This document shows, piece after piece, positions 17,412-26,610 of a stretch of DNA of 64,000 nucleotides (its first letter is position 1; the number at the start of each line of letters is the position of its first letter). Below the pieces are notes generated by a model. That model was given only the letters and a program-made list of their open reading frames with translations, made no database searches and had not been told where the DNA came from. Origin of the DNA: Pararhodobacter zhoushanensis. GTDB taxonomy: Bacteria > Pseudomonadota > Alphaproteobacteria > Rhodobacterales > Rhodobacteraceae. The translations under genes were made by a program, and so were the position numbers. The stretch covers positions 2,297,501-2,361,500 of the forward strand of contig NZ_JAPDFL010000001.1 in NCBI RefSeq assembly GCF_025949695.1. Direction: 5' to 3'.

Positions 17412-18923
17412 TCACGACACGCGCAACGCCGCACGGCTGCGCGCTTTGGCGCGCAGGGCTGAGACGATGCTGTAAACCAGCAAAAGGAGGGTAACGACGA
17501 TCAGGGTTCCGCTGATCGGGCGGGTCAGGAACACCGTCGCATCGCCGCGCGACAGCAGCATGGCGCGGCGCAGCTGTTCCTCCATCATCGGGCCCAGCAC
17601 GAAGCCGATCAGCAGCGGCGCGGGCTCAAACCGGAACAGCCGCATCAGGTAACCCGCATAGCCGAAAACCAGCGTCAGCCAGATGTCAAAGACATTGTTG
17701 TTGAGCGAATAGATCCCCATGCAGATCAACACGATGATCGTGGGATACATATAGCGGTAGGGGATCTGTAGCAGCCGCACCCACAGCCCGATCAGCGGGA
17801 TGTTGAGCACCAGCAGCAGCAGGTTGCCGATCAGGAAGCTGGCGACCAGTCCCCAGAACAGATCGGCGTGGTCCACCAGCAGGCGCGGCCCCGGCACGAT
17901 GCCGTGGATCATCAGCGCGCCGATCACCAGCGCCATGCTGGCACTGCCCGGCACGCCCAGTGTCAGGGTGGGGATGAAGGCGGTCTGCGTGGCCGAGTTG
18001 TTGGCGGATTCAGGCACCGCGACGCCCTCGATAGCACCTTTGCCGAACAGGGCGCGGTTGCGCGAGACCTTCTTTTCCACGGCATAAGCCACCGCCGAGG
18101 CGACGGTCTGTCCTGTGCCCGGCAGCGCGCCGAAAAAGCTGCCAATCGCCCCGCCGCGCAGGATCGGGCCGAAGATCGCCTTCCATTCGGCCCGGCTGGG
18201 ATAAAATTTCTTGTAGTCGATGTCGGTCTGATGCCCTCCGCTGGCATTGGCGCGGATCGACACGATCAGCTCACCCACGCCAAACAGCCCCATCGCCACG
18301 ATGACCAGACTGACCCCGTCGCGCAGTTCAGGCACGCCCATGGTGAAACGCTCGGCCCCGGTGGTGATATCGACGCCGATGGTGCCCAGCATCAGCCCTG
18401 CGACGACCATGGCGATGCCCTTGACCGGGCTGCCGTTGGCCACCGCCGAAGCGGCCACCAGCCCCAGCAGGATCACCGCGAAATACTCGGTCGGGCCAAA
18501 GTTGAGCGCCAGCGCGGCCAGCCCCGGCGACAGCACCGCCATCACCACCATGCCGATCATCCCGCCGCCGAAGGACGCAATCGCGCTGGTGAACAGCGCA
18601 ATCCCGGCGCGGCCTTCGCGCGCCATCGGGTAACCGTCGATGCAGGTGATGGACGAGGACGGCGTACCCGGAATGTTCATCAGGATTGAGGCAATCGAGC
18701 CGCCGTATTCGGCACCATAGTAAACCCCGGCGATCATCACCAGGGCCGACGTCGGCTCAAGATAAAAGGTCAGCGGCAGAATCATCGAGATCGCCGCCAT
18801 CGAGCCGATACCCGGCAGCACCCCGATGAAGGTGCCCAGAAACACGCCGATAAAGCAGTAGAGCAGGTTTTCGGGCTGCATTGCCACCATCAACCCGTGG
18901 CCAAAGCCGGTGAGAATATCCAT
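17412..18923 (-). CDS. TTT large membrane subunit TctA
   Basis: A 503-aa polytopic protein with the TctA signatures LGTFIGVLPGIGSMAAISMI, NIPGTPSSSITCIDGYPMAR, PGTGQTVASAVAYAVEKK and LGVPGSASMALVIGALMIHG, and about ten to twelve TM helices. It is a stand-alone TctA of normal length, unlike the fused version at 9913-11877. It starts 3 nt after the tctB stop and is the transport core of this second TTT system. Confidence 0.92.
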   Translation of the reverse strand: MDILTGFGHGLMVAMQPENLLYCFIGVFLGTFIGVLPGIGSMAAISMILPLTFYLEPTSALVMIAGVYYGAEYGGSIASILMNIPGTPSSSITCIDGYPMAREGRAGIALFTSAIASFGGGMIGMVVMAVLSPGLAALALNFGPTEYFAVILLGLVAASAVANGSPVKGIAMVVAGLMLGTIGVDITTGAERFTMGVPELRDGVSLVIVAMGLFGVGELIVSIRANASGGHQTDIDYKKFYPSRAEWKAIFGPILRGGAIGSFFGALPGTGQTVASAVAYAVEKKVSRNRALFGKGAIEGVAVPESANNSATQTAFIPTLTLGVPGSASMALVIGALMIHGIVPGPRLLVDHADLFWGLVASFLIGNLLLLVLNIPLIGLWVRLLQIPYRYMYPTIIVLICMGIYSLNNNVFDIWLTLVFGYAGYLMRLFRFEPAPLLIGFVLGPMMEEQLRRAMLLSRGDATVFLTRPISGTLIVVTLLLLVYSIVSALRAKARSRAALRVS

Positions 18924-18926
18924 GGC

Positions 18927-19454
18927 TCAGAACCCCTTGAACGCGCGGAAGGGCAGGTCGAGGATGCCGATGAACAACCCCCAGCACCCCAATGCGACGA
19001 CCAGCCCCAGCACGAGCTTGCCGGTCAGGCGGAGGCTGGGATCGGGGAGCGAGGCGGTAAACACGGTCAGCAACACGCTGGGCACAAGGCCGATATGCTC
19101 GACCGTCACGGCAAACACCGCCAGCGCCGCGCCGATGGCCGCGAACGAGATCCAGTCGGGCCGCTCGGCATCCGAGGTGTCGCGCAGATCCATGGCGATC
19201 ACCGCCACCGCCAGCGCCCCCAGTGCAAAACCCGTCAGCACCGGGAACGCCCCGGTGCCCAGACGGCGCGGCGAGCCGACACCCAGCCGGATGCCGCCGA
19301 TCACGAAGATCAGGCTCAGCGCCAGCAGCGCGATGCCGCCCAAGGCACCCAGCCACGCATGTGGCGGGCGCGCGGTGTCGTCAGACCGGCGCAAACGCAG
19401 CAGGAAGTCTTTCATCGCCAAGCCTCTCTCGTCGGGGGTCGCGAGCCGGGTCAT
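18927..19454 (-). CDS. TTT small membrane subunit TctB
   Basis: A 175-aa protein with four predicted TM helices (GALGGIALLALSLIFVIGGI, VLTGFALGALAVAVIAMD, WISFAAIGAALAVFAVTV, LVLGLVVALGCWGLFIG) and the RLGTGAFPVLTG segment of TctB proteins. The start at 19454 is favoured by its ATGA overlap with the OHCU gene stop; an alternative Met lies 14 codons later. The overlap ties the transporter to OHCU decarboxylase expression. Confidence 0.85.
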   Translation of the reverse strand: MTRLATPDERGLAMKDFLLRLRRSDDTARPPHAWLGALGGIALLALSLIFVIGGIRLGVGSPRRLGTGAFPVLTGFALGALAVAVIAMDLRDTSDAERPDWISFAAIGAALAVFAVTVEHIGLVPSVLLTVFTASLPDPSLRLTGKLVLGLVVALGCWGLFIGILDLPFRAFKGF

Positions 19455-20008
19455 GGTGTCACCGCAACATGGGCGGCAGGCCCGGCCTCTGAGAGTCGAG
19501 CCAAGCGCGCGAGCACCACCGACACAACTTCACCCAGCGCGCGGGCGCGTTCTTCCTGGGGGGTGTTTTTCAGTCTGCCCTCGAACTGGGCAATTACGGC
19601 GTCCATGTCCGAAAGCGCGTGCAGCGCAATGATGAACGGAAAGCCGAAGCGCGCATTGTAGCGGCGGTTCAGGTCTGCCAGCCGGATCGCAAGGTCGGCC
19701 GAGGGGCGTGCGAGGCTCAAACGCCCCTGTTCGCGCTGTGAGGCGTCGGTCATCTCGTCAGGCGCGCTCGGCGCCAGCTCAGGATGCGCACGCAGCAAGC
19801 GCAGAGCGTCGGGTTCGCTCAACCCGAGGATGGCTGCTCTGAGCGCCGCACCCAGTGCCGCCCGGTCGGCAAAGGGCCGCTGGGCCACGATCCGCGCGGC
19901 CAGCCAGGGCGACCTCTCGATCACCGGGGCAAGCATTTCAAGCGCTTGCGCGGTGTCCGCCCGGTTCAGGGCGTCGATAGACAGGCGGGGGCCGGAGGTG
20001 TCGCTCAT
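19451..20008 (-). CDS. uraD: 2-oxo-4-hydroxy-4-carboxy-5-ureidoimidazoline (OHCU) decarboxylase
   Basis: A 185-aa UraD-type enzyme, which converts OHCU to (S)-allantoin in urate breakdown. Family marks are LNRADTAQALEMLAPVIERS at the start, the catalytic-loop LRAHPELAP, then DASQREQGRL (SxxEQ) and LNRRYNARFGFPFIIAL. The C-terminal helix ends in LARLARLSE. ATG 20008 is preferred over TTG 20032 because AAGGA precedes it. It is the first gene of a minus-strand operon with a TTT importer. No urate oxidase or HIU hydrolase is in the window, so the remaining pathway must lie elsewhere or the enzyme acts on a related ureide. Confidence 0.85.
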   Translation of the reverse strand: MSDTSGPRLSIDALNRADTAQALEMLAPVIERSPWLAARIVAQRPFADRAALGAALRAAILGLSEPDALRLLRAHPELAPSAPDEMTDASQREQGRLSLARPSADLAIRLADLNRRYNARFGFPFIIALHALSDMDAVIAQFEGRLKNTPQEERARALGEVVSVVLARLARLSEAGPAAHVAVTP

Positions 20009-20055
20009 CGGGTCTGGTCCTTGGTTGAGCAAACCCTAGCCAAGAAAACCATTGC

Positions 20056-20073
20056 CCTCTATTTCAATAGAGG
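20056..20073. promoter_or_regulatory. palindrome in the uraD/LysR divergent promoter
   Basis: CCTCTATT-TC-AATAGAGG is a perfect 8-bp inverted repeat with a 2-bp spacer, 31 bp upstream of the LysR ATG and 47 bp upstream of uraD. Its AT-rich centre and position between divergent genes fit an LTTR recognition site. Confidence 0.6.
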
Positions 20074-20104
20074 TCACGCTGCATACGCAAAAAGAGAACG
20101 CACA

Positions 20105-21037
20105 ATGCCCCTGCACCTGTTGCCCCGCGCGCTGCACTACCTCGAAACCGTGGCGCGCATGGGCTCGGTTCAGGCAGCGTCACGCGCACTGGGCATCGCC
20201 GCCTCGGCCATCGACCGGCAGATCATCGCCCTTGAGGAAGCCTGTGGCGCCCCGCTGTTCGAGCGTCACCCGCGCGGCATGCGTCTGACCACGGCGGGCG
20301 AAAGCGTCATCCTGATGGCGCGACGCTGGCGGGCGGATGAGGACCGTCTGGAAGCCGAACTGCGCGAGATGCGCGGTTTGCAGCATGGCACGGTACGGCT
20401 GGCGGCCATGGACAGTCTGGCCAACTCGATCCTGCCAGTGTTGATCGACAAGATGGCGCAGGATCACCCGCGCATCCATCTGGCCATCGACATCATGACC
20501 CCCAAGCAAGCCGCGCAAGAGCTGGACAACGGCACGATTGATCTGGCCATTGCGTTCAATCTGCCCAACGACCGCACCCGGCATGTGCTGTGGTCAGCGC
20601 CCTTACCCTTTGGCTGCGTGGTCGGGGCAGGGCATCCGCTGTGGGGGCAGACCAGCATCGCGCTCAAGGACGCCGCCCAGTATCCCATCGCGGCGCAAAG
20701 CCGGGTGCTGCCGTCGCGCGAGTATCTGGACCGACGCTATGGCTGGCTGTTTGACCCGGTTGAACCGGCGCTGGTGACCAACTCGCTGCAACTGCTCAAG
20801 CAGGTGGTCCGGCAGGGGCGGCTGATGGCGATCTCGTCGCAGCTGGACACCCTGGCCGAGATCGAGGCGGGCACGCTGAGCTTTATCCGCCTGTCCGATG
20901 CCGCGCTGAAACCGCAGTCGATCAGCGTTGTCGTCGATGCCCGCCGCATGCTGCCCCGCGCCGCGCGGCTGGTGGGTGAGACGCTGGCCGAGGTGGTGGG
21001 CGCGCGGCTGGCCCGCGTCACCGCGCCTGCTGCGTGA
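20105..21037 (+). CDS. LysR family transcriptional regulator
   Basis: A 310-aa LTTR. The HTH at residues about 5-62 reads LLPRALHYLETVARMGSVQA and ASAIDRQIIALEEACGAPLF, followed by RHPRGMRLTTAGESV. The effector domain begins TVRLAAMDSLANSILPVL and includes LDNGTIDLAIAFNLPND. It is divergent from the uraD-TTT operon with a palindromic site between them, so it is the probable regulator of that operon. Its TGA directly abuts the TCA of the convergent oxidoreductase gene (21035-21040). Confidence 0.9.
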   Translation: MPLHLLPRALHYLETVARMGSVQAASRALGIAASAIDRQIIALEEACGAPLFERHPRGMRLTTAGESVILMARRWRADEDRLEAELREMRGLQHGTVRLAAMDSLANSILPVLIDKMAQDHPRIHLAIDIMTPKQAAQELDNGTIDLAIAFNLPNDRTRHVLWSAPLPFGCVVGAGHPLWGQTSIALKDAAQYPIAAQSRVLPSREYLDRRYGWLFDPVEPALVTNSLQLLKQVVRQGRLMAISSQLDTLAEIEAGTLSFIRLSDAALKPQSISVVVDARRMLPRAARLVGETLAEVVGARLARVTAPAA

Positions 21038-23128
21038 TCACCCCGCCGCGCGCAGGGCGACGGGGACGCCGTTAAAGGCCGCGTTGCCGCTGATCGGATC
21101 AACACGGGCATCGTCGGTCAGGTCGTTGATCGACACCGTGCCCAAGCCCCCCGCCACGCTCAGCCCCGTGCCCGATTGCCCCCATCCCTGCGGGATCGAG
21201 ACCACGCCGGGGGCCATCGCATCGGTAATCTCGGCGTTCAGGGTCAGCTGGCCGGTGCGCGACGACACCACCACCGCCGCCTCATCGGCGATACCCAGCT
21301 TCAAGGCATCGTCCGGGTGGATCTGCACCGTACAGCGGTTGCGGCCCTTGACCAGCCGCGGGCTGTTCTGCGTCCAGCTGTTGTGGCTGCGGGTCTGGCG
21401 GCGGCCGATCATCACAAAGGGATGGGCGGCATCCGTTCCGGGGGCGAAGGCCAGCAGGCGCGGCAGGTCATCAAGGAACGCCTGCGGGGCCAGATGCAGG
21501 CGCTCGTCCGGCGTCTCCAGCCGCTCGGCGACGTTCGGGGTCAGCGGCCCAAGGTCCACACAGCCGGGCGTTTCCAGCAGGGTTTCCACACTGACCGTCC
21601 CACCATGCGGGCCTGTGGCAAGGAAATGCCGCAACAGCGCCTCGGGGTCCGGGCCCAGCTCATTGGCCCCGTTCAGGGCGGCGGTCATGCGGCGGAGGAT
21701 CTCGGATTCCGTCGGGTTGCCGTGCGGCGGCGGGAAAATCCCGTGCGCGTAGCCCGCTGTGTTGCGCACGGCAAAGCTGTGGAACACCATGTCATAGACC
21801 GGCTCTTCCAGCGCCACAGTGCCGGGCAGGATCAGGTCGGCATGTTCGGTTGTGGCGTTCAGATGGATGTCGATGGCGACCATGAAGTCGAGCGTTTCCA
21901 GCGCCTTGCCGATCCGTCGACCATTGGGCGCGGTCAGCACCGGGTTGCCGGCGATCGCCACCAGCGCGCGGATCTGGCCCGTGCCGGGGGTTTCCATCTC
22001 TTCGGCCATGACCGACACCGGGTACTCGCCGTTATAAAGCGGCAGGCCGGATACCCGCGAGCGTTTCTCAGGGTAGCTGCGCGTGCGGCCCTTGCGGCTG
22101 GTCATCGCGACGTAATCGACAGCGGGCGTGGTGAACATTGCGCCGCCGATGGTGTCGAAATTCCCGGTGATCAGGTTGAGCACATTGGATGCCCACTGAC
22201 ACAGGCTGCCGAAACTCTGCGTCGAGGCCCCCATCCGCGCATAGCAGACCGCGCGCTTGGCGGCAGCAAAGTCGCGCGCCAGATCGCGGATGACCGGTGC
22301 GGGGATGCCGGTGCGCTCGGCGGCCATCTCGGCCGTAAACGGTTCGACCGCGACGCGCAGCGCCTCCAGCCCCTCGATGATCGGCGCCAGATGACCCAGA
22401 TCCTCGGCCCCGGTCGCCAGAATCTCACGGATCAGGGCGATCATCAGGAAGGCGTCGGTCTCGGGCCGGATGAAATGATGCTCGCCCGCGCGCTCGGCCG
22501 TCTCGGTCCGGCGCGGGTCGATGACCACGGCGCGCCCGCCGCGCATCCGCAACCCGTCCAGCCGCTTGCCATAGCCCGGTGCGGTCATCAGCGAGCCGTT
22601 CGAGATCACAGGATTGGCCCCGATGATCACGATCATATCGGTGCGGTCGATGTCAGGGATCGGGATCAGCATCGGATGACCCATCATGTGGATCGAGGCG
22701 ACGTGATGCGGGATCTGATCCGCCGTGGCCGAGGAATAGCGGTTCTGCGTCCCCAAGGCGCGCACCAGCGGCGGGATGGTCATCAGGTTGCCGAATTTAT
22801 GCGCGTTGGGATTGCCCAGATACACCCCCACCGCATCCGCCCCATGCGCCGCCTGAACGGCGCGCAGGCGGGTGGCGGCGATGTCGAACGCCTCATCCCA
22901 GCCAATATCGCGCCATTGACCGTTCTCTTTCAGCCGGGGCCGGGTGATGCGGTCGGGATCGGTGCGGAAATCCTGCAGGGCGACGGCCTTGGGGCACAAA
23001 AACCCTTCGGACAGCGGATCGTCGGGGTCGCCCTTGATCGACAGCACCGTGTCCGCGTCATGGGTGATGATCAGGCCGCACATGGCCTCGCAGATGTTGC
23101 AGGTGCGTTTGTGGATGTGCGTCGTCAT
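21038..23128 (-). CDS. molybdopterin oxidoreductase (formate dehydrogenase/DMSO reductase family)
   Basis: A 696-aa catalytic subunit. The N-terminal [4Fe-4S] motif is CNICEAMCGL with the fourth Cys in EGFLCPK. Molybdopterin-binding blocks include MIVIIGANPVISNGS, VIDPRRTETAERA, ADLILPGTVALEEP and the C-terminal dinucleotide-binding SRTGQLTLNAEITDAMAPG with RQTRSHNSWTQNS. No Tat signal is present, so it is cytoplasmic. In the region where formate dehydrogenases carry Cys or Sec, no cysteine is visible (SSATADQIPHH), so formate as substrate is doubtful. ATG 23128 (MTTHIHKRTC) is chosen over an upstream start. No partner subunit is adjacent. Confidence 0.87.
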   Translation of the reverse strand: MTTHIHKRTCNICEAMCGLIITHDADTVLSIKGDPDDPLSEGFLCPKAVALQDFRTDPDRITRPRLKENGQWRDIGWDEAFDIAATRLRAVQAAHGADAVGVYLGNPNAHKFGNLMTIPPLVRALGTQNRYSSATADQIPHHVASIHMMGHPMLIPIPDIDRTDMIVIIGANPVISNGSLMTAPGYGKRLDGLRMRGGRAVVIDPRRTETAERAGEHHFIRPETDAFLMIALIREILATGAEDLGHLAPIIEGLEALRVAVEPFTAEMAAERTGIPAPVIRDLARDFAAAKRAVCYARMGASTQSFGSLCQWASNVLNLITGNFDTIGGAMFTTPAVDYVAMTSRKGRTRSYPEKRSRVSGLPLYNGEYPVSVMAEEMETPGTGQIRALVAIAGNPVLTAPNGRRIGKALETLDFMVAIDIHLNATTEHADLILPGTVALEEPVYDMVFHSFAVRNTAGYAHGIFPPPHGNPTESEILRRMTAALNGANELGPDPEALLRHFLATGPHGGTVSVETLLETPGCVDLGPLTPNVAERLETPDERLHLAPQAFLDDLPRLLAFAPGTDAAHPFVMIGRRQTRSHNSWTQNSPRLVKGRNRCTVQIHPDDALKLGIADEAAVVVSSRTGQLTLNAEITDAMAPGVVSIPQGWGQSGTGLSVAGGLGTVSINDLTDDARVDPISGNAAFNGVPVALRAAG

Positions 23129-23234
23129 GGCCTGACCCTCCCAGAACAAGCAGTCGGTAAAGGCTAGGGGCTGGCCCGGGTCAAGGCAATTGCTTTGCGC
23201 CGGGGTGCCGTTGGGGCAACCCGGCCCGCGCCTG

Positions 23235-24494
23235 TCAGCGTGCGTAACGCTCGGCGGTCAGGCCGTCGAACGAGATGTCCGGCGTCTTGCCCAGCACCAC
23301 ATCCGCTACCGCCCGGCCCGAGCCGCAGGCCATCGTCCAACCCAGCGTGCCATGGCCGGTGTTCAGGAACAGGTTGTCATAGCGCGATGGCCCCAGCACC
23401 GGCGTGCCATCGGGGGTCATCGGGCGCAGGCCCGTCCAGCCCTCGGCCTTGCTCAGATCGCCGCCCTTGGGGAACAGATCGCTGATCACATGGCGCACCG
23501 TATCGGTGGCATGGGGCCCCAAGCGGCTGGAATATCCCGCGATTTCCGCCGTACCCGCGACGCGGATCCGGTCGCCCAGCCGGGTGATCGCCACCTTGTG
23601 CGTCTCATCCATGATCGTCGATTGCGGGGCAAAAGCGTCATCGGTGACGGGCAGGGTGACCGAGTAGCCCTTGACCGGGTAGACCGGCAGCTTGACCCCG
23701 ATGGGGGTGAGCAATTTTGGCCCGAAACTGCCCAAGGCGCAGACATAGGCGTCGCCGGTGATGCGCCCGGCAACCTCGGTATCCACCCCCGCGACCCGGC
23801 CGTTTTCGATGGCGATGCCCTTGATGGACTGGCCGTACTGGAACTCGACCCCCAGTTCGGCGCATTTCTCGGCCAGCGCCATGGTGAACAGGCGGCAATC
23901 GCCGGTGCGGTCGGCGGTCAGCCGCAGCCCGCCGACAAATTTGTTGCGCACCTCGGCCAGCGCCGGTTCCACGCCGATGCAGGCGTCACGGCCCAGCACC
24001 TCATAGGGGCTGTCGTATTCCGCCAGAATCTCCTGATCTGCGCGCGAGTCCTTCATCTGCTTGGCCGTGCGGAACAGTTGCAGCGTGCCTTGTTCGCGCC
24101 CGTCATACTGGATGCCGGTCTCGGCGATCAGGTCAGGCATCACGTCGCGCGAATAGTTCGAGATGCGCACCATCCGGCCCTTGTTGACGCGGTACGCCTC
24201 GTCGTTGCAGTTGCGGATCATCTGCAGACCCCACAGCCACATCGTCGGGCTGATCAGCGGCCAGATGAACAGCGGGCGGCGTTTCATGAACAGCCATTTC
24301 ACCGCTTTCATCGGGATGCCCGGTGCTGCCCAGGGCGAGGTCATGCCATAGCTCAGCTCGCCCGCGTTGGCATAGCTGGTCTCCAGCCCCGGTCCCAGCT
24401 GGCGGTCGAGCACGGTCACTTCGGCCCCGCCCTTGGCCAGATACCAAGCGGTGGTGACGCCGATGACTCCGGCCCCCATGACGACGACTTTCAT
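23235..24494 (-). CDS. dadA: D-amino-acid dehydrogenase, small subunit type
   Basis: A 419-aa FAD-dependent oxidase of the DadA family, oxidising D-amino acids to 2-oxo acids with electrons passed to the respiratory chain. The N-terminal Rossmann motif is VVVMGAGVIGVTTAWYLAKG. GLETSYANAGELSYGMTSPW is a strong DadA signature. C-terminal GLRPMTPDGTPVLGPSRYDN and NTGHGTLGWTMACGSGR complete the FAD site. Start ATG 24494 precedes the Rossmann fold directly. An alanine racemase (dadX) is not adjacent. It shares its strand with the MDR reductase upstream and the molybdoenzyme downstream but is separated from each by over 100 nt. Confidence 0.92.
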   Translation of the reverse strand: MKVVVMGAGVIGVTTAWYLAKGGAEVTVLDRQLGPGLETSYANAGELSYGMTSPWAAPGIPMKAVKWLFMKRRPLFIWPLISPTMWLWGLQMIRNCNDEAYRVNKGRMVRISNYSRDVMPDLIAETGIQYDGREQGTLQLFRTAKQMKDSRADQEILAEYDSPYEVLGRDACIGVEPALAEVRNKFVGGLRLTADRTGDCRLFTMALAEKCAELGVEFQYGQSIKGIAIENGRVAGVDTEVAGRITGDAYVCALGSFGPKLLTPIGVKLPVYPVKGYSVTLPVTDDAFAPQSTIMDETHKVAITRLGDRIRVAGTAEIAGYSSRLGPHATDTVRHVISDLFPKGGDLSKAEGWTGLRPMTPDGTPVLGPSRYDNLFLNTGHGTLGWTMACGSGRAVADVVLGKTPDISFDGLTAERYAR

Positions 24495-24587
24495 GCCCTG
24501 CTGTCCTTTTGCGCGACGTGCCCGGCCAAGCCTTGCGCAGGTATGAACGCATTGCAAGGAAAGATCAGGGAGGCGGGCAGGGCGATG

Positions 24588-24616
24588 CTGCGCTGCCGCA
24601 TTTCACGGCAGCGCAG
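24588..24616 (-). terminator. hairpin after the MDR reductase gene
   Basis: CTGCGCTGCCG (24588-24598) and CGGCAGCGCAG (24606-24616) make a perfect 11-bp stem with a 7-nt loop, directly after the reductase stop at 24624. No T tract follows on the minus strand, so it is a structural 3' end or weak terminator. Confidence 0.5.
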
Positions 24617-24623
24617 GGGGCGG

Positions 24624-25652
24624 TCAGCTGACGCGGATCACGCGCTTGCCAAAGTTCTCACCGCGCAACAGGCCGATGAAGGCCTCAGGCGCGTTTTCCA
24701 GCCCGTCGATGATCTCTTCGCGGTACTTGATCTTGCCCTCCTTGATCCAGGCCATCATCGCCTTGGCGAATTCGGGGTACAGATGGCCGAAATTGTCAAA
24801 GATTATAAAGCCTTGGACCCGCAACTTCTTGCGCAGAACGTTGCCCATCAGCCAGTTCATCCGGTCGGGGCCGTCGGGCAGGCTGGTGGCGTTGTACTGC
24901 GAGACCAGCCCGCAGACGGGCACCCGCGCGAAGGGGTTGAGCAGGGGGATCACCGCATCCAGCACCTTGCCGCCGACATTCTCGAAATAGATGTCGATCC
25001 CGGCAGGGCAGGCTTGCTTCAGCTGCGCGGCCAGATCGTCGGTTTTATGGTCAAGGCAGGCGTCAAAGCCCAGTTCCTCGACCGCATAGGCGCATTTCTC
25101 GGGGCCGCCCGCGATGCCGATCACCCGCAACCCCATGAGCTTGCCGATCTGGCCCACCGTCGCCCCGACCGGCCCGGTCGCCGCCGCAACCACCAGCGTT
25201 TCGCCTGCTTTCGGCGTGCCGATCTGCGTCAGGCCAGCCCAGGCGGTGAAGCCCGGCATCCCCATGATGCCCAAGGCCCATGACGGATGCTCGGGCGTTT
25301 TGCCCAGGTTGGTCACGCCCGTGCCATCCGACAGCGCGTAATCCTGCCAGCCGTTGCCGGACAGGACCAGATCGCCGACGGCAAATCCGTCAATGTCCGA
25401 GCTGACAACCTCGGCCACGGTGCCGCCGACCATCACGCCGCCGACCTCAACGGGCGCGGCGTAGGACGGAGCGTCGCTCATCCGGCCGCGCATGTAGGGG
25501 TCAAGTGACAAATAGCGCGTGCGCAGCAGCATCTGGCCCTTGCCGGGCTGCGGGATCGGGGTCTCGGCCAGACGCAGGGTCTGGGCGGTGGGCTCGCCCC
25601 TGGGACGCTCGGCCAGAAGGAGCTGGCGGTTGGTGGTGTCGGTTTGGGTCAT
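24624..25652 (-). CDS. NADP-dependent oxidoreductase, zinc-independent MDR (CurA/PTGR-like)
   Basis: A 342-aa medium-chain reductase of the leukotriene B4 12-hydroxydehydrogenase/curcumin reductase group, which reduces alpha,beta-unsaturated carbonyls with NADPH. Segments include YLSLDPYMRGRM, VGGVMVGGTVAEVVSS, MGMPGFTAWAGLTQIGTPK, the nucleotide motif VAAATGPVGATVGQIGKL, IDIYFENVGGKVLDAVIPLL and GQ-type C-terminus GLLRGENFGKRVIRVS. No zinc ligands are visible, as expected. ATG 25652 gives the normal family length. The MFS remnant upstream runs into this gene in another frame. Confidence 0.9.
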   Translation of the reverse strand: MTQTDTTNRQLLLAERPRGEPTAQTLRLAETPIPQPGKGQMLLRTRYLSLDPYMRGRMSDAPSYAAPVEVGGVMVGGTVAEVVSSDIDGFAVGDLVLSGNGWQDYALSDGTGVTNLGKTPEHPSWALGIMGMPGFTAWAGLTQIGTPKAGETLVVAAATGPVGATVGQIGKLMGLRVIGIAGGPEKCAYAVEELGFDACLDHKTDDLAAQLKQACPAGIDIYFENVGGKVLDAVIPLLNPFARVPVCGLVSQYNATSLPDGPDRMNWLMGNVLRKKLRVQGFIIFDNFGHLYPEFAKAMMAWIKEGKIKYREEIIDGLENAPEAFIGLLRGENFGKRVIRVS

Positions 25653-26256
25653 GGTGGTCTCTTCCCTCAATCGGTGCCGTGTTGAGATCAAGGTAAGGAC
25701 TCCGCCGCCAGATAACAGGGCCGCGCGCGCCGAACGCGCCGCCAAGGCCGATCAGCAGGGCGGTTCCGGCAATGATCGAACCGAAGCCTAGTGCGCGCGG
25801 ACACGTCATCAGCCCCAGCACCAAGGCCAGAGGGATCAGCACGGTGATATTGCGCACCGCCCCGCTGCTCAGCGCAAAGAGCACGCCTGCGAACAGCGAA
25901 GCGGCGGTCGCCGAGGCGCGGGTGATCATCACCGGCGTGCCGGTATCGGCAAAGGTCCAGCCAACCCCCAGAAACACCAGCGTTGTCCAGATATTCCAGC
26001 GCGCCCCGCCTGACAGCGCGATGAACGCCCCCAGTGCGCCGCAGACTGCAACCAGCGAGCCGAGGATGTAGATCGGTTTGCGGCCACAGCGTTTAATCGG
26101 CATCGCAGCTGGCAGGGTGGCGGTGCAGGTGCTGTCCATGAACATCAAGCCCGGCAGCGTCACCAGATCGGGCGAGGGTGCCAGCATCGCGCCGATCGAC
26201 CCGCACAGCGATACGGCAATCGGTGGCAGGGCTTTGGCCAACGTTTGCGCGATCAT
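25653..26256 (-). pseudogene. remnant of a major facilitator superfamily transporter
   Basis: About 190 residues of MFS-like membrane protein remain. N-terminal helices are seen in KALPPIAVSLCGSIGAMLAP, then MPIKRCGRKPIYILGSLVAV (loop 2-3 motif with R-x-G-R-K/R) and GALGAFIALSGG. The text then passes to WTTLVFLGVGWTFADTG and LFAGVLFALSSGAVRN, which look like the C-terminal half. The usual length is about 400 aa, so a central deletion is inferred. The frame has no proper stop and continues into the MDR gene. A non-functional relic is the simplest reading. Confidence 0.55.
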
Positions 26257-26473
26257 CAACACGGACAGGTTCGTCGAAAGGCGGGGCCGTGACGACGCCG
26301 GTCGTGCGGAACCGCGCCTGCATCAATTCAGCGGTGACAGGCGCGTCGTCCGCTCAAACCGCGGACCGCAAAAGCCCGATGGCTGTATCAAATTGATGCA
26401 CACGTGCCGCAATGCCGCGCGCTGCGCAGGATGAGGGCGGACCCAACACCCGCCCTCTCTGGCCGCCGTCGGC

Positions 26474-26605
26474 TCAGTGAACGTGCGGCCTCATCCGGCG
26501 GGCGAACCATGCGGCCAGCCCGGGGGTGGCGGAGGGGCGCTTTCGCAGGCCGGGCTCGCCGCGTTTGGCTTCCAGATCGAACGGGGGAAAGGGGGTGCTG
26601 CTCAT
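26474..26605 (-). CDS. small hypothetical protein (43 aa)
   Basis: A short ORF starting MSSTPFPPFDLEAKRGEPGL and ending in AAWFARRMRPHVH; basic, with no TM segment. GGAGAG lies 5 nt upstream of the ATG, an unusually good ribosome site for a chance ORF. The ribosome site is itself within one arm of a 10-bp inverted repeat (26611-26654). No family is recognised. The alternatives are a chance ORF or a leader peptide. Confidence 0.45.
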   Translation of the reverse strand: MSSTPFPPFDLEAKRGEPGLRKRPSATPGLAAWFARRMRPHVH

Positions 26606-26610
26606 CGGTG

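Noticed and set aside
21176..25283. Very long plus-strand open frames opposite the molybdoenzyme, dadA and MDR genes
   Set aside because: No motifs and biased composition; the minus-strand genes have complete family signatures.
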